DNA of 64,000 nucleotides. Origin: Polymorphobacter multimanifer. GTDB taxonomy: Bacteria; Pseudomonadota; Alphaproteobacteria; Sphingomonadales; Sphingomonadaceae. The notes under the pieces were generated by a model that searched no databases, was not told the origin of the DNA, and saw nothing but the letters and a program-made list of their open reading frames with translations. A program made the position numbers and the translations under genes. The DNA is taken from the NCBI RefSeq assembly GCF_014205635.1, contig NZ_JACIIV010000011.1, positions 62,001 through 126,000 on the forward strand, written 5' to 3'. This document shows, in pieces, positions 30,022-38,768 of the stretch (the stretch's first letter is position 1; each line of letters begins with the position of its first letter).

Positions 30022-31608
30022 ATGAAGCGGTCGGCGCTGCCGCTGCTGGTGCTGCTTGCGGGCTGTGCGGGGGACCGGCCCGAGGGCAGCACGCTCGATG
30101 TGACGGTGGTAGGGCTGGATGCCGAGACGACGGCGGTCGGGGGGCAGGTGGCGGGGCCACTGGCGCGGCGAATGGCCGATGAGCTGACGGCGACGACGCT
30201 GATCGAGCGCGATGATGCCGGGCAACTGGTGGGAGGGCTGGCGTCTTCGTGGCGGTTCGTCGATTCCGGCCAGTCGCTGATCCTGCGGTTGCGGCCGATC
30301 AAGTGGAGCGATGACAAGCCGCTGGTCGCGGATGACGTGGTGGCGGGGTTTCGCAGGGCGGCAGCGCCGCCGGCGCCGCAGCGGGCGTTCCGACTGGCGG
30401 GGCTGGTGGGGGCCGAGGCGGTGGCGAGAGCGGCAGGTGGGAGTCGCAGCGCGCGGCAGCTCGGCGTGATGGCGCCGACCAGCCGTGTGGTGGAGTTTCG
30501 GCTCGATGCGCCGTCGCCGCTGCTGCTCGAGTGGCTGGCCGAGCCGGGAATGTCGGTGCGGCGGCCGGGGGCGCCGACGCTGGCGCGCTATGCGCGGCAG
30601 GCGCCGGTGGAGGGTGATGCGACGACCGTGCTGCAGCGCCGGGCGATGACGGCGAGCCCCGAAGCGCGGCCGGCCGAGGTGCGCATCCACAGTGTGGCGG
30701 CGACCGATGTGGAGACTGCGGTGGCGGCGTTTCGCGACGGGAAGACCGATATCGTGGTGGGCGAGGGGCTGGCTGGGCTGTTTGCGGCGCGGATCGGAAG
30801 CCGGCGCGAGGCGCTGCAAGTCGAGCCGCTGCACGGCGTCTATGGCTGGCGGATCAACAGCCGGTCGGGTCCGCTTGTCGATGTGGCGTTGCGCCGGGCG
30901 CTGAGTGCCAGCATCGACCGCGACGGGCTGGCGCGCAGCTTTGCGACGCCGGCGATTGCACCACAGGGCGGGATCTTGCCGGCGGCGCTCCGCGGCGGGG
31001 CTGCGGTGACGGCGCCGGCTCCGGTGGACGAGACTGCGCCGAATGGGGCTGCGCCGAATGGGGCTGCGAATGCGGCATCGGACACGGCGCCGGTGGCGGA
31101 GTCGCCCCTGGCGCCACCGATGACGCTGGCGCCGCCGGCGCCGGTGGTGTTGCGGCTGCTGGTGCGGCCGGGGCGCGAGCATGCGGCGGTGGCCGAGCGC
31201 GTGGCGGTCGACTGGCGGCCGCTTGGCATCGTGCTGCAGCTGCAGATCGTCGATGCCAACATGATGCGCGGGTTGATCGAGAAGGGCGATTACGACTTGG
31301 CGCTGGATGACAGGAGCCTGGCGGTGGCCGATGCGGCGGCGCTGCTCGACCGGTTTCGCTGCACGCGCACCGGCTATTGCAACGAGGCGGCGGATGCGGC
31401 GCTGGTGGCTGCACGAATGCTGGCGCCCGACCAGCGGGCGGCAGCGCTTGCGCAGGCCGAAGCGCTGTTGATGGCGGCGCCGCCGTTCATTCCGCTGTTC
31501 ACCGCGGCACGCTGGGCGCTGGTGAGCCCTACGCTTTATGGCTGGGTGGCCAACCCCAGCGGGGTGCATCCGCTGGCGCGCATCGGCCGGGGGCGGCCCG
31601 AGCGCTGA
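30022..31608 (+). CDS. ABC-type peptide-binding lipoprotein (SBP_bac_5 family), orphan
   Basis: 528 residues from ATG 30022. The N-terminus is a lipoprotein signal (MKRSALPLLVLLAGCAG), lipobox Cys about residue 14, so it is anchored in the periplasm. LVGGLASSWRFVDSGQSLILRLR and KWSDDKPLVADDVVAGFRRA are the usual first-lobe motifs of oligopeptide-binding proteins. A Pro/Ala/Thr-rich insert (about 330-375) breaks the middle of the fold. No permease or ATPase gene lies beside it. The gene abuts the convergent HlyD-like gene with no gap. Upstream in-frame codons belong to the 17-base repeats and were left out. Confidence 0.8.
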   Translation: MKRSALPLLVLLAGCAGDRPEGSTLDVTVVGLDAETTAVGGQVAGPLARRMADELTATTLIERDDAGQLVGGLASSWRFVDSGQSLILRLRPIKWSDDKPLVADDVVAGFRRAAAPPAPQRAFRLAGLVGAEAVARAAGGSRSARQLGVMAPTSRVVEFRLDAPSPLLLEWLAEPGMSVRRPGAPTLARYARQAPVEGDATTVLQRRAMTASPEARPAEVRIHSVAATDVETAVAAFRDGKTDIVVGEGLAGLFAARIGSRREALQVEPLHGVYGWRINSRSGPLVDVALRRALSASIDRDGLARSFATPAIAPQGGILPAALRGGAAVTAPAPVDETAPNGAAPNGAANAASDTAPVAESPLAPPMTLAPPAPVVLRLLVRPGREHAAVAERVAVDWRPLGIVLQLQIVDANMMRGLIEKGDYDLALDDRSLAVADAAALLDRFRCTRTGYCNEAADAALVAARMLAPDQRAAALAQAEALLMAAPPFIPLFTAARWALVSPTLYGWVANPSGVHPLARIGRGRPER

Positions 31609-32964
31609 TCATCTTTCCCGGAACGCCTGCTGGCGGAGCCGGGTGAAGGGGGTGAGCAGCCAGCTGAGCACCGAGCGCGGCTGGCCGAGCAGGCTGACCT
31701 CGGCGACCATGCCGGGGGCGATGGGCAGGGGGGCGCCGCCGGCATCTTCAAGGGCAGCGCCCTTCAGGCGGATGCGGACATCGTAATGGCTTTCGCCGGT
31801 GCGGGGATCGGTGATCGCATCGGGGGAGATGGCTTCCACGGTGCCGTCGAGGCTGCCGAACACGGCGGAATCATAGGCGGTGAGCCGCACGGTGGCGCGC
31901 TGGCCGGCATGGGCGAAGGCGATGTCGGCGGGTTTCAACCGCGCGTCGATGACAAGGCGCTCCCCGGCCGGGAGCAGCTCGACAAGGGCCTGGCCCGGAG
32001 TGACGGCGCTGCCCGGCGTGTTGACGAGGACGCGATTGACGACGCTGTCCGCCGCTGCACGGATGGTGGTGCGATCGACGCGGCCAGCGAGCGAGGGCAG
32101 GCCGGCGGCGAGTCCGGCGCGCTCGGCAAGCGCTGCGGCGAGCGCCTGGCCGGCTTCGGCGCGCTGGTTCTGGGATACACCCGCGAGGCCGGCGCCGGCG
32201 CGGGTGACGCCGGCGCGCGCGCGGGCGATGGCGGCGGCGGCGGCATCGGCGCCGGCCTGGGCCTGGGCGAGCGCCGAGCGGGCGCGATCGAGGCTGATCC
32301 GGGGCTCGAGACCTTTCTCGACAAGGCTGGCCATCAGCGTGACTTCGCGGGCGGCCTGCGCCCTGGCTTCGGTGCGCGCCGCGGCATCGGCCTCGGCTTC
32401 GGCGAGGGTGCGGCGGGCTGCATCGACCGAGGCGGCCTCGCCGCCGCCCGCACTGGCGAAACTCGCCATGCGCGCGGCGTGGACCGCCTGTTCGGCGGCG
32501 ACAAGGGCGGGGGCGGCGACGGTGAGGGCGGCGGGGAAGACCGGGGCCTGGCCGGTGGCTTCGGCGCGCAGCCGGGCGATGCGGGCATCGAGCGCGTTGC
32601 GGGCGCTGGCGTTGCGGCCGAGCTCGCCGCCGGCGAGCCCGGGGTCGAGGCGGAGCAGCACGGCACCGGCGCGGACGCGCTGGCCGGGCTTGACCAAGAT
32701 GGCTTTGAGCGTGCCGCCTTCGGGGTGGCTGACGGTCTGCAGCTTGCCGGCGGGGACGACGGTGCCGGGGGCGGTGGCGCTTGCCTCGATGCGGCTGAGT
32801 GCGGCCCAGGCGAGCAGCGCGGCGAGGCTGCCGACGATGAGGCGGAAGCTGATGCGTGCGGCCGCACTGGGGGTGAGATCATCGGGCAGCCGGTCGAGAC
32901 CGAGGGGCAGGGCTGGCGGGAGGACAGGCGGGCCGAAGGCGGTCAGGGGTGCGGGGAGGGTCAT
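31609..32964 (-). CDS. Type I secretion membrane fusion protein (HlyD/LapC-like)
   Basis: 451 residues. A short cytoplasmic tail, one membrane helix (about 40-58), a lipoyl/barrel-sandwich start (GTVVPAGKLQTVSHPEGGTLKAILVKPGQRVRAG), a long alpha-hairpin (about 110-290) rich in Ala/Glu, and a C-terminal beta domain (YDVRIRLKG, GMVAEVSLLGQPRSVLSWLLTP). This is the layout of the adaptor that joins the inner membrane exporter to the outer membrane channel. Last gene of a three-gene unit after the exporter, 19 bases apart. Confidence 0.92.
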   Translation of the reverse strand: MTLPAPLTAFGPPVLPPALPLGLDRLPDDLTPSAAARISFRLIVGSLAALLAWAALSRIEASATAPGTVVPAGKLQTVSHPEGGTLKAILVKPGQRVRAGAVLLRLDPGLAGGELGRNASARNALDARIARLRAEATGQAPVFPAALTVAAPALVAAEQAVHAARMASFASAGGGEAASVDAARRTLAEAEADAAARTEARAQAAREVTLMASLVEKGLEPRISLDRARSALAQAQAGADAAAAAIARARAGVTRAGAGLAGVSQNQRAEAGQALAAALAERAGLAAGLPSLAGRVDRTTIRAAADSVVNRVLVNTPGSAVTPGQALVELLPAGERLVIDARLKPADIAFAHAGQRATVRLTAYDSAVFGSLDGTVEAISPDAITDPRTGESHYDVRIRLKGAALEDAGGAPLPIAPGMVAEVSLLGQPRSVLSWLLTPFTRLRQQAFRER

Positions 32965-32983
32965 GGGGGCGCTTTCCGAAGGT

Positions 32984-34753
32984 TCAGGCGGCGGGGAGGC
33001 CGAGGCTGTGGAGCACGGCGTCGCGCGGGCCGGAGGCGACGAGGCGGCCGCCGTCCATCACGATGACGCGGGTGGCGAGGCGCAGCAGCGACTGGCGGTG
33101 GGTGACGATGAGCAGGGTCTGGCCCGAGAGCTGGTCTTCCAGCCGGTCGATGAGGGCGGCTTCGCTCACCTGGTCGAGGGCGCTGGTCGGCTCGTCGAGG
33201 AGCAGCATCGGGCGGGGGCGAGCGAGCGCGCGGGCCAGCGCGATCGACTGGCGCTGGCCGCCCGACAGGCCCTCGCCGCGATCGGCAAGCGGGGTATCGT
33301 AGCCGCCGGGGAGGGCGCCGATGAAGCCATCGGACCCTGCAAGGCGGCTGGCGGTGAGGACATCGGCATCGGTGACCAGCGGGTCTTCGAGGCGGATATT
33401 GTCGGCGATGGAGCCCGAGAACAGCACGACATCCTGCAGCACGGCACCGATATTGCCGCGAAGATCGTCGGGATGGAGGCTGCGGACATCGGCGCCATCG
33501 ACAAGCACGGCACCCGATTGCGGGGTGTAGAGGCCGAGGATGAGCCGGGTGAGGGTGGACTTGCCCGAGCCGGTGCGCCCGAGCACGGCCACGCGCTCGC
33601 CGGGGGCGATGTCGAAGCTGACGTCATCGAGCGCCGGCATCCGGGCGCCCGGATAGGTGAAGCTGACATTTCGAAAACTGATCTGGCCGGCCATCACCGG
33701 GCGGCGCAGGCGGTGAAGCTGCCCATCGCCTTCGGCGCCTTGCGCAATGAGGGCATCGAGGGCGAGGAAGGCCTGGCGGCTCTGGCTGAGGCGGGTGGCG
33801 AGGGCCGCGACCTGTGCGAGCGGGGCGACGCAGCGGCCGGCGAGCATTGAGACGGCGATGAGCGCGCCGAGGCTGATGGCGCGATCCTGCACCAGCGCCA
33901 CGCCGACGGCGAGGGTGAGGACATAGACAAGGCTTTGCGCGGTGGCGGCGAGGTTGACGGGGAGGGCGGCGACAAGGCGCTGGCGGAGCGACAGGGCGGC
34001 GTGATGATCGACTGCCAGTGCCCAGCGCCGTGCCAGCATCGGGGCGGCGTGGCTGGTCTTGACGGTTTCGAGGCCCGATGCGGTTTCCACCAGCACCGAC
34101 TGCTTGGTGAGGTTCTGGCCGAGCCCGGCGGCGGCGATGCGATCGAGCAGTGGCTGGCTGGCCAGCGCCACGCCGCCGATGACGAGGCAGGTGACGAGGG
34201 GCACGATGGCGAGCGGGGGGGCGAGCCAGGCGATGATGGCGATATAGAGAAGCAGGAAGGGGAGATCGGCGAGGGCAGTGATGCTGGCCGAGGCGACGAA
34301 CTCGCGCAGCGTCTCGAATTCGCGGAGCAGGCCTGACAGCTGGCCGGCGGAGCCCTTGCGGTCGGCCATGCGCAGATCGGTGAGGCTTGCGAAGAGGCGG
34401 CCGCCGACGGCGCGATCGACATGGCGGGCGGCGATGTCGGTGAAATAGCCGCGCACGGTGCGAAGCCCGAAATCGAAGGCGATGACCAGCATCATGCCGA
34501 GGGTGAGTGCGGTGAGCGATGCGCTGGCGCCGGCGGGGAGGATGCGGTTGAACACCGCCATCGAATAAAGGGTGGTGGCGAGGGCGAGGACATTGACGAT
34601 GACCGCGGCGATGGCGACCTGGCCGAGCAGGCCCCGCGCCTGCCAGAGCGGGGTCCAGAACCAGTGCGGCGGGGTGACGGCGGGCAGCGGCGTGGCCTCG
34701 TCCATGGCCTTGGTTGCGGCTTCGAACAGGCGATGCTCGGGAAGGGCGGTCAT
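32984..34753 (-). CDS. Type I secretion ABC exporter (LapB/LssB-like), short form
   Basis: 589 residues: about six membrane helices (45-330) with LRMADRKGSAGQLSGLLREFETLREF, a signature region of LapB/LssB adhesin exporters, then an ATPase with Walker A GRTGSGKST, LSGGQRQS and Walker B MLLLDEPTSALD. LapB-type exporters are usually about 700 residues and begin with a degenerate C39 peptidase-like domain; here only about 40 residues precede the first helix, so that domain is missing. The start overlaps the TolC-like stop by one base. Confidence 0.92.
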   Translation of the reverse strand: MTALPEHRLFEAATKAMDEATPLPAVTPPHWFWTPLWQARGLLGQVAIAAVIVNVLALATTLYSMAVFNRILPAGASASLTALTLGMMLVIAFDFGLRTVRGYFTDIAARHVDRAVGGRLFASLTDLRMADRKGSAGQLSGLLREFETLREFVASASITALADLPFLLLYIAIIAWLAPPLAIVPLVTCLVIGGVALASQPLLDRIAAAGLGQNLTKQSVLVETASGLETVKTSHAAPMLARRWALAVDHHAALSLRQRLVAALPVNLAATAQSLVYVLTLAVGVALVQDRAISLGALIAVSMLAGRCVAPLAQVAALATRLSQSRQAFLALDALIAQGAEGDGQLHRLRRPVMAGQISFRNVSFTYPGARMPALDDVSFDIAPGERVAVLGRTGSGKSTLTRLILGLYTPQSGAVLVDGADVRSLHPDDLRGNIGAVLQDVVLFSGSIADNIRLEDPLVTDADVLTASRLAGSDGFIGALPGGYDTPLADRGEGLSGGQRQSIALARALARPRPMLLLDEPTSALDQVSEAALIDRLEDQLSGQTLLIVTHRQSLLRLATRVIVMDGGRLVASGPRDAVLHSLGLPAA

Positions 34754-36135
34754 CAGCGAGGATCCATGGTCTGGAGGCCGAGCACGGCGGCGAGCTCGCC
34801 GGTGCGGGCGGTGAGGGTGAAGCGGGCGAGATCGGTTTCGAGTTCGGCCTGCAGCAGCGCGGCGGCACTGGCGGCAAGGGCGTCTTCGGCGCGGATGAGC
34901 TCGAGGAGCTCGCCGCGGCTGAGCCGCACCTGCTCGGCCATGGTGTCGCGCGTCTGGCGGTCGGCGATATAGGCGGCGCGCAGGTTGGCGCGCAGCCGGT
35001 CGATGCCCTGCACATCGGCAAGGGCGGTGATGGTCTCGCGGATCGCTTCCTGCCGGGCGAGATCGGCGGCATGGCCGGCGGCGCGGGCGCGGGCCTGGGC
35101 TTCGCGGGTGCGCGCGGCTTCGAGACCGCCGGTGGAGAAGCCCTGGCGGAGGATGAGCTGGCCGCGCACCTCCTGGTTGGGGCCGGCATCGAAGACATTG
35201 TAGCGCGTGCCCGAGACCGAGGCGGCCAGCGTGGGCAGCCGATCGCGCGCGGTGGCGCGGGCATCGGCGCGGGCGGCCTCGGCTTCCGCTTCGGCGGCAA
35301 CGACGGCGGGGCTCGACTGCGCCAGCGCCGCTGCGGCCTCCGGGCTGGTGGCGCGGCTGGCGGGGGGCTGCGGGCGCATGGGGAGGAGCGGGGCGGGCAG
35401 GCCGAAGGCGGCGGTGTAGCGGGCGGCTGCACCCTCGCGGCCGCGCTGCAGGCGGGTGGCTTCGGCTTCGGCCTGGGCGAGCCCGGCCTGGGCGCGGGGA
35501 ATGTCGCCGCCGGCGCCGACGCCGGCGCGGACGCGCTCGCTGGTGGCATCGAGGATGGTTCGGTGGCGCTCGGCGCGCGCGGCGGCGATATCGGCGAGGC
35601 CGGCGAGGGCGAGCAGCTGGTAATGGGCGGAAATGGCTTCGAGTGCCGTGTCGAGCCCGGTGGCGCCGGCATCGGCGCGGGCGGCGCGCAGCCGGGCGCT
35701 GCCGCCGGCGATGCGGCCGATGGCGCCGGCATCGAACAATGGTGCTTCGACGATGAGCTGGGCATCGGCACGGCCACGCGGGATGCTGCTCTCGATGATG
35801 GTGCTGTTGCCGGAGAAATCCCGATCGAGGGCGCGGGCGCCGATGAACGCGGCCTCGATGCGCGGGAAGATGGCGCTGCGCAGCTGCTGGCGGCGCGCGG
35901 CGGCGGCATCCGTGCCGGCTTGCGCGATGCCGCTCTGCGGATGGCGGAGGACGGCCTCGGCGATGCGCGCGGCGAAATCGTCCGTGGCGGCAGCCTCCCG
36001 CACGGCGAGCGCCTGCAGGAAGGGGTCGGCCGCTGGATCGGTCGCCACCGTTTGCGACGGAGGCGGCAGCCGGAGCTGCTGGGCGCCGAGCGGGGCGCAG
36101 AGGGCAAGTGCCAGCAGGAAAAACGGCAGGCGCAT
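34753..36135 (-). CDS. TolC-family outer membrane channel
   Basis: 460 residues from ATG 36135, which begins a clean signal peptide (MRLPFFLLALALCAPLGAQ); an earlier ATG at 36192 would bury it. Repeated alpha-helical hairpins rich in Ala/Glu/Gln, with two similar halves, match the outer membrane efflux protein family. It would form the exit duct for the exporter and adaptor encoded downstream. First gene of the unit; the 161 bases to the divergent aldehyde dehydrogenase must hold both promoters. Confidence 0.9.
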   Translation of the reverse strand: MRLPFFLLALALCAPLGAQQLRLPPPSQTVATDPAADPFLQALAVREAAATDDFAARIAEAVLRHPQSGIAQAGTDAAAARRQQLRSAIFPRIEAAFIGARALDRDFSGNSTIIESSIPRGRADAQLIVEAPLFDAGAIGRIAGGSARLRAARADAGATGLDTALEAISAHYQLLALAGLADIAAARAERHRTILDATSERVRAGVGAGGDIPRAQAGLAQAEAEATRLQRGREGAAARYTAAFGLPAPLLPMRPQPPASRATSPEAAAALAQSSPAVVAAEAEAEAARADARATARDRLPTLAASVSGTRYNVFDAGPNQEVRGQLILRQGFSTGGLEAARTREAQARARAAGHAADLARQEAIRETITALADVQGIDRLRANLRAAYIADRQTRDTMAEQVRLSRGELLELIRAEDALAASAAALLQAELETDLARFTLTARTGELAAVLGLQTMDPR

Positions 36136-36296
36136 CAGGGGCTCCGGTGCAGGGGTCGCGTTGGGTAACGGCGGTTGGGGCCGATGCTTCACCTCGGAAT
36201 TGTGCAGCGACTTTTGCGGTGACCCTCTCGGAAAGACCGGCTCGGCAGCCTTGATGTGCGTGCTAGGATGGCGCCACCGAACCTTGGGAGGATGCC

Positions 36297-37730
36297 ATGC
36301 GCGACTATCGGAAATTCTATATTGGTGGTGAGTGGGTCGAGCCGGCGGTGCCGAATGCGCTCGATGTGATCAACCCGGCGACCGAGGCGGTGGCGGGGCG
36401 GATCAGCCTGGGCAGCGAGGCCGATGTCGACCGCGCGGTGGCCGCGGCAGCAGCGGCGTTTCCGGGCTATGCGCGGACGAGCCGCGCCGAGCGGATCGAG
36501 CTGCTGGGGGCGATTGCCGCCGAATATCAGAAGCGGATGCCCGAGATTGCCTCGGCGATCACCGAGGAGATGGGGGCTCCCGGCTGGCTGGCGATGCAGG
36601 CGCAGGCGGCTTTGGGAATCGGCCATGTGATGACGGCGCTGGAAGTGCTGAAGACCTACAGCTTCGACGAGATGCAGGGGACGACGCTGATCGCCAAGGA
36701 GCCGATCGGGGTGTGTGCGTTCATCACGCCGTGGAACTGGCCGATCAACCAGATTGCCTGCAAGGTTGCGCCGGCGCTGGCGACCGGGTGCACGATGGTG
36801 CTCAAGCCGAGCGAGATCGCGCCGTTCTCGGCGATCCTGTGGGCCGAGGTGCTGCACGCGGCGGGTGTGCCGGCGGGCGTGTTCAACCTCGTCAATGGCG
36901 ATGGGCCGACTGTGGGGGCAGCGCTGAGCCGGCACCCGCAGGTCGACATGGTGAGCTTCACCGGATCGACGCGGGCGGGCGTGGAAGTGGCGCGAGCGGC
37001 GGCACCGACCGTGAAGCGCGTGCACCAGGAACTGGGCGGCAAGAGCGCGAACATCATCCTGGAGGATGCCGATCTGGCGGCGGCGGTGACCGGGGGCATC
37101 AAGGCGGTGATGATGAACTCAGGCCAATCTTGCAACGCGCCGACGCGGATGCTGGTGCCGGCGGGCAGGATGGAAGAGGCCAAGGCGATTGCGAAATCGG
37201 TCGCCGAGGGCACGACCGTGGGATCGCCCGATGGCAATGCCGCGATGGGGCCGGTGGTGAGCCAGACGCAATATGACAAGATCCAGGGGCTGATCGAGAA
37301 GGGCATTGCCGAGGGTGCTACGCTGGTGGCGGGCGGCCCCGGCAAGCCCGAGGGGCTGGAGACGGGCTATTATGTGAAGCCGACGATCTTTGCCGATGTG
37401 ACGAACGACATGACGATTGCCCGCGAGGAAATCTTCGGCCCGGTGCTGGCGATGCTGGCCTATGAGGGCGAGGACGCGGCGATCGCGATGGCCAACGACA
37501 CCATCTATGGGTTGGCCGGCTATGTGCAGGGTTCGCCCGAGAAGGCCAAGGCGGTGGCGCGGCAGCTGCGGGCAGGCCAGGTGAACATCAATGGCGCGGG
37601 GCTCGACCTCGCGGCCCCGTTCGGGGGCTACAAGCAATCGGGCAATGGGCGCGAATGGGGACCGCATGCGTTTGCGGAGTTTCTGGAAACCAAGGCCATC
37701 ATCGGCTGGGGTTTGGAGGCAGCGGAATGA
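36297..37730 (+). CDS. NAD(P)-dependent aldehyde dehydrogenase
   Basis: 477 residues of the ALDH superfamily. FITPWNWPINQ, the NAD fold SFTGSTRAGVEVARAA, general-base Glu in QELGGKSANI and nucleophile Cys in NSGQSCNAPTR are all present, so the enzyme should be active. It oxidises an aldehyde to the acid; substrate unknown. Strong ribosome site GGGAGG before the ATG. Its stop overlaps the start of the nitronate monooxygenase gene (ATGA), so the two are coupled. Confidence 0.95.
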   Translation: MRDYRKFYIGGEWVEPAVPNALDVINPATEAVAGRISLGSEADVDRAVAAAAAAFPGYARTSRAERIELLGAIAAEYQKRMPEIASAITEEMGAPGWLAMQAQAALGIGHVMTALEVLKTYSFDEMQGTTLIAKEPIGVCAFITPWNWPINQIACKVAPALATGCTMVLKPSEIAPFSAILWAEVLHAAGVPAGVFNLVNGDGPTVGAALSRHPQVDMVSFTGSTRAGVEVARAAAPTVKRVHQELGGKSANIILEDADLAAAVTGGIKAVMMNSGQSCNAPTRMLVPAGRMEEAKAIAKSVAEGTTVGSPDGNAAMGPVVSQTQYDKIQGLIEKGIAEGATLVAGGPGKPEGLETGYYVKPTIFADVTNDMTIAREEIFGPVLAMLAYEGEDAAIAMANDTIYGLAGYVQGSPEKAKAVARQLRAGQVNINGAGLDLAAPFGGYKQSGNGREWGPHAFAEFLETKAIIGWGLEAAE

Positions 37731-38680
37731 CTCTGCGGACACCGATTTGCGACCTGCTCGGCGTCGAGCATCCGATCCTGCTGGCGGGCATGGGGGGCGT
37801 TTCCTATGCCGAAGTGTGTGCTGCCGTGTCAGAGGCCGGGGGCTTCGGGTCGCTGGGAATGGCGGGGCTGAGCCCGAAGGAGATTGCGCGGCAGATGGCC
37901 CAGGTGCGCGAGTTGACCGACAAGCCGTTCGGAGTCGATCTGCTGACGGCGCAGCCGGAGTCGCTGAAGGCGTCGGTGGAGGTGATCATCGAGGGCGGCG
38001 CCAAGGCGTTCATCGCAGGGCTCGGGGTGCCGGTGGCGATTGTCGACCAATTAAAGGCGGCGGGGCTGGTGGTGATGTGCATGGCGGGCAACGTGCGCCA
38101 TGCGGTGAAGGCGGTGGAGGCCGGGTGCGATGTGGTGATCGCGCAGGGGACCGAGGCCGGCGGGCACACCGGGTCGGTGGCGAGCGTGGCGCTGTGGCCG
38201 CAGGTGGTCGATGCAGTCGATGTGCCGGTGGTGGCGGCCGGCGGGCTTTTCGACGGGCGCGGCTTGGTGGCTGCGCTGGCAATGGGATGCACCGGGGTGT
38301 GGATGGGCACGCGCTTCATTGCCAGCACCGAGGCGCATGCAGGACAGCCGTACAAGGACGCGATCCTGGCGATGAACGAGGCGGATACGGTGATCAGCCG
38401 GGCGTTTACCGGCAAGACGCTGCGCTGCATTGCCAATGAGACGACGAAGGAATGGGAGGGCAAGCCCGCCCTGCCGTTTGCGGGCCAGGTGATGCGATCG
38501 ATGCAGCACAATCTGCTGGGGCCGATCGGCGGCGTGGTCGAGGATGTGAATCCGGCGCTGCAGTGCATGGCGGCAGGGCAGGGCGGCGGGGCAATCCACG
38601 AGATCTTGCCGGCGGGCGAGATCGTTCGGCGGCTGCTGGCAGAAGCGCAGGCGACGATGGGAATGCTTTCCAAATTGTAA
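37727..38680 (+). CDS. Nitronate monooxygenase family flavoprotein
   Basis: 317 residues from ATG 37727. TIM-barrel FMN enzyme of the 2-nitropropane dioxygenase/NMO family: HPILLAGMGGVSYAEVCAAVSEAGGFGSLGMA at the start, GTEAGGHTG with the conserved His, and VAAGGLFDGRG at the phosphate site. Family members oxidise nitronates or act as enoyl reductase-like proteins, so the true substrate is open. Coupling with the aldehyde dehydrogenase suggests a shared catabolic step. Confidence 0.9.
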   Translation: MTLRTPICDLLGVEHPILLAGMGGVSYAEVCAAVSEAGGFGSLGMAGLSPKEIARQMAQVRELTDKPFGVDLLTAQPESLKASVEVIIEGGAKAFIAGLGVPVAIVDQLKAAGLVVMCMAGNVRHAVKAVEAGCDVVIAQGTEAGGHTGSVASVALWPQVVDAVDVPVVAAGGLFDGRGLVAALAMGCTGVWMGTRFIASTEAHAGQPYKDAILAMNEADTVISRAFTGKTLRCIANETTKEWEGKPALPFAGQVMRSMQHNLLGPIGGVVEDVNPALQCMAAGQGGGAIHEILPAGEIVRRLLAEAQATMGMLSKL

Positions 38681-38712
38681 GCAAACGTAAACAGGTTAAC
38701 AGCCGTAAACAC
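38677..38712. repeat. Four imperfect GTAAACA-type direct repeats, operator-like
   Basis: GTAAGCAA (38677), GTAAACAG (38687), GTTAACAG (38695) and GTAAACAC (38705) lie 10, 8 and 10 bases apart, starting at the stop codon of the gene before. They end 57 bases before the ATG of the PEP-CTERM gene. A weak promoter (TTGATG 38716, TATCGC 38739) follows, so a regulator could bind just upstream of it. Confidence 0.4.
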
Positions 38713-38768
38713 TGCTTGATGAAATGTTGCCATTACGTTATCGCGGCACATGAATTAAGGAGTTGTTC

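Noticed and set aside
33624-36107. An 827-codon minus-strand frame across the ABC exporter and TolC genes
   Set aside because: Same strand but another frame of two well-supported genes; Pro/Ser/Ala/Arg-rich shadow.
38687-38703. CtrA binding site (TTAA-N7-TTAA)
   Set aside because: Only one TTAAC half-site is present at this spot; the repeats have a different period.
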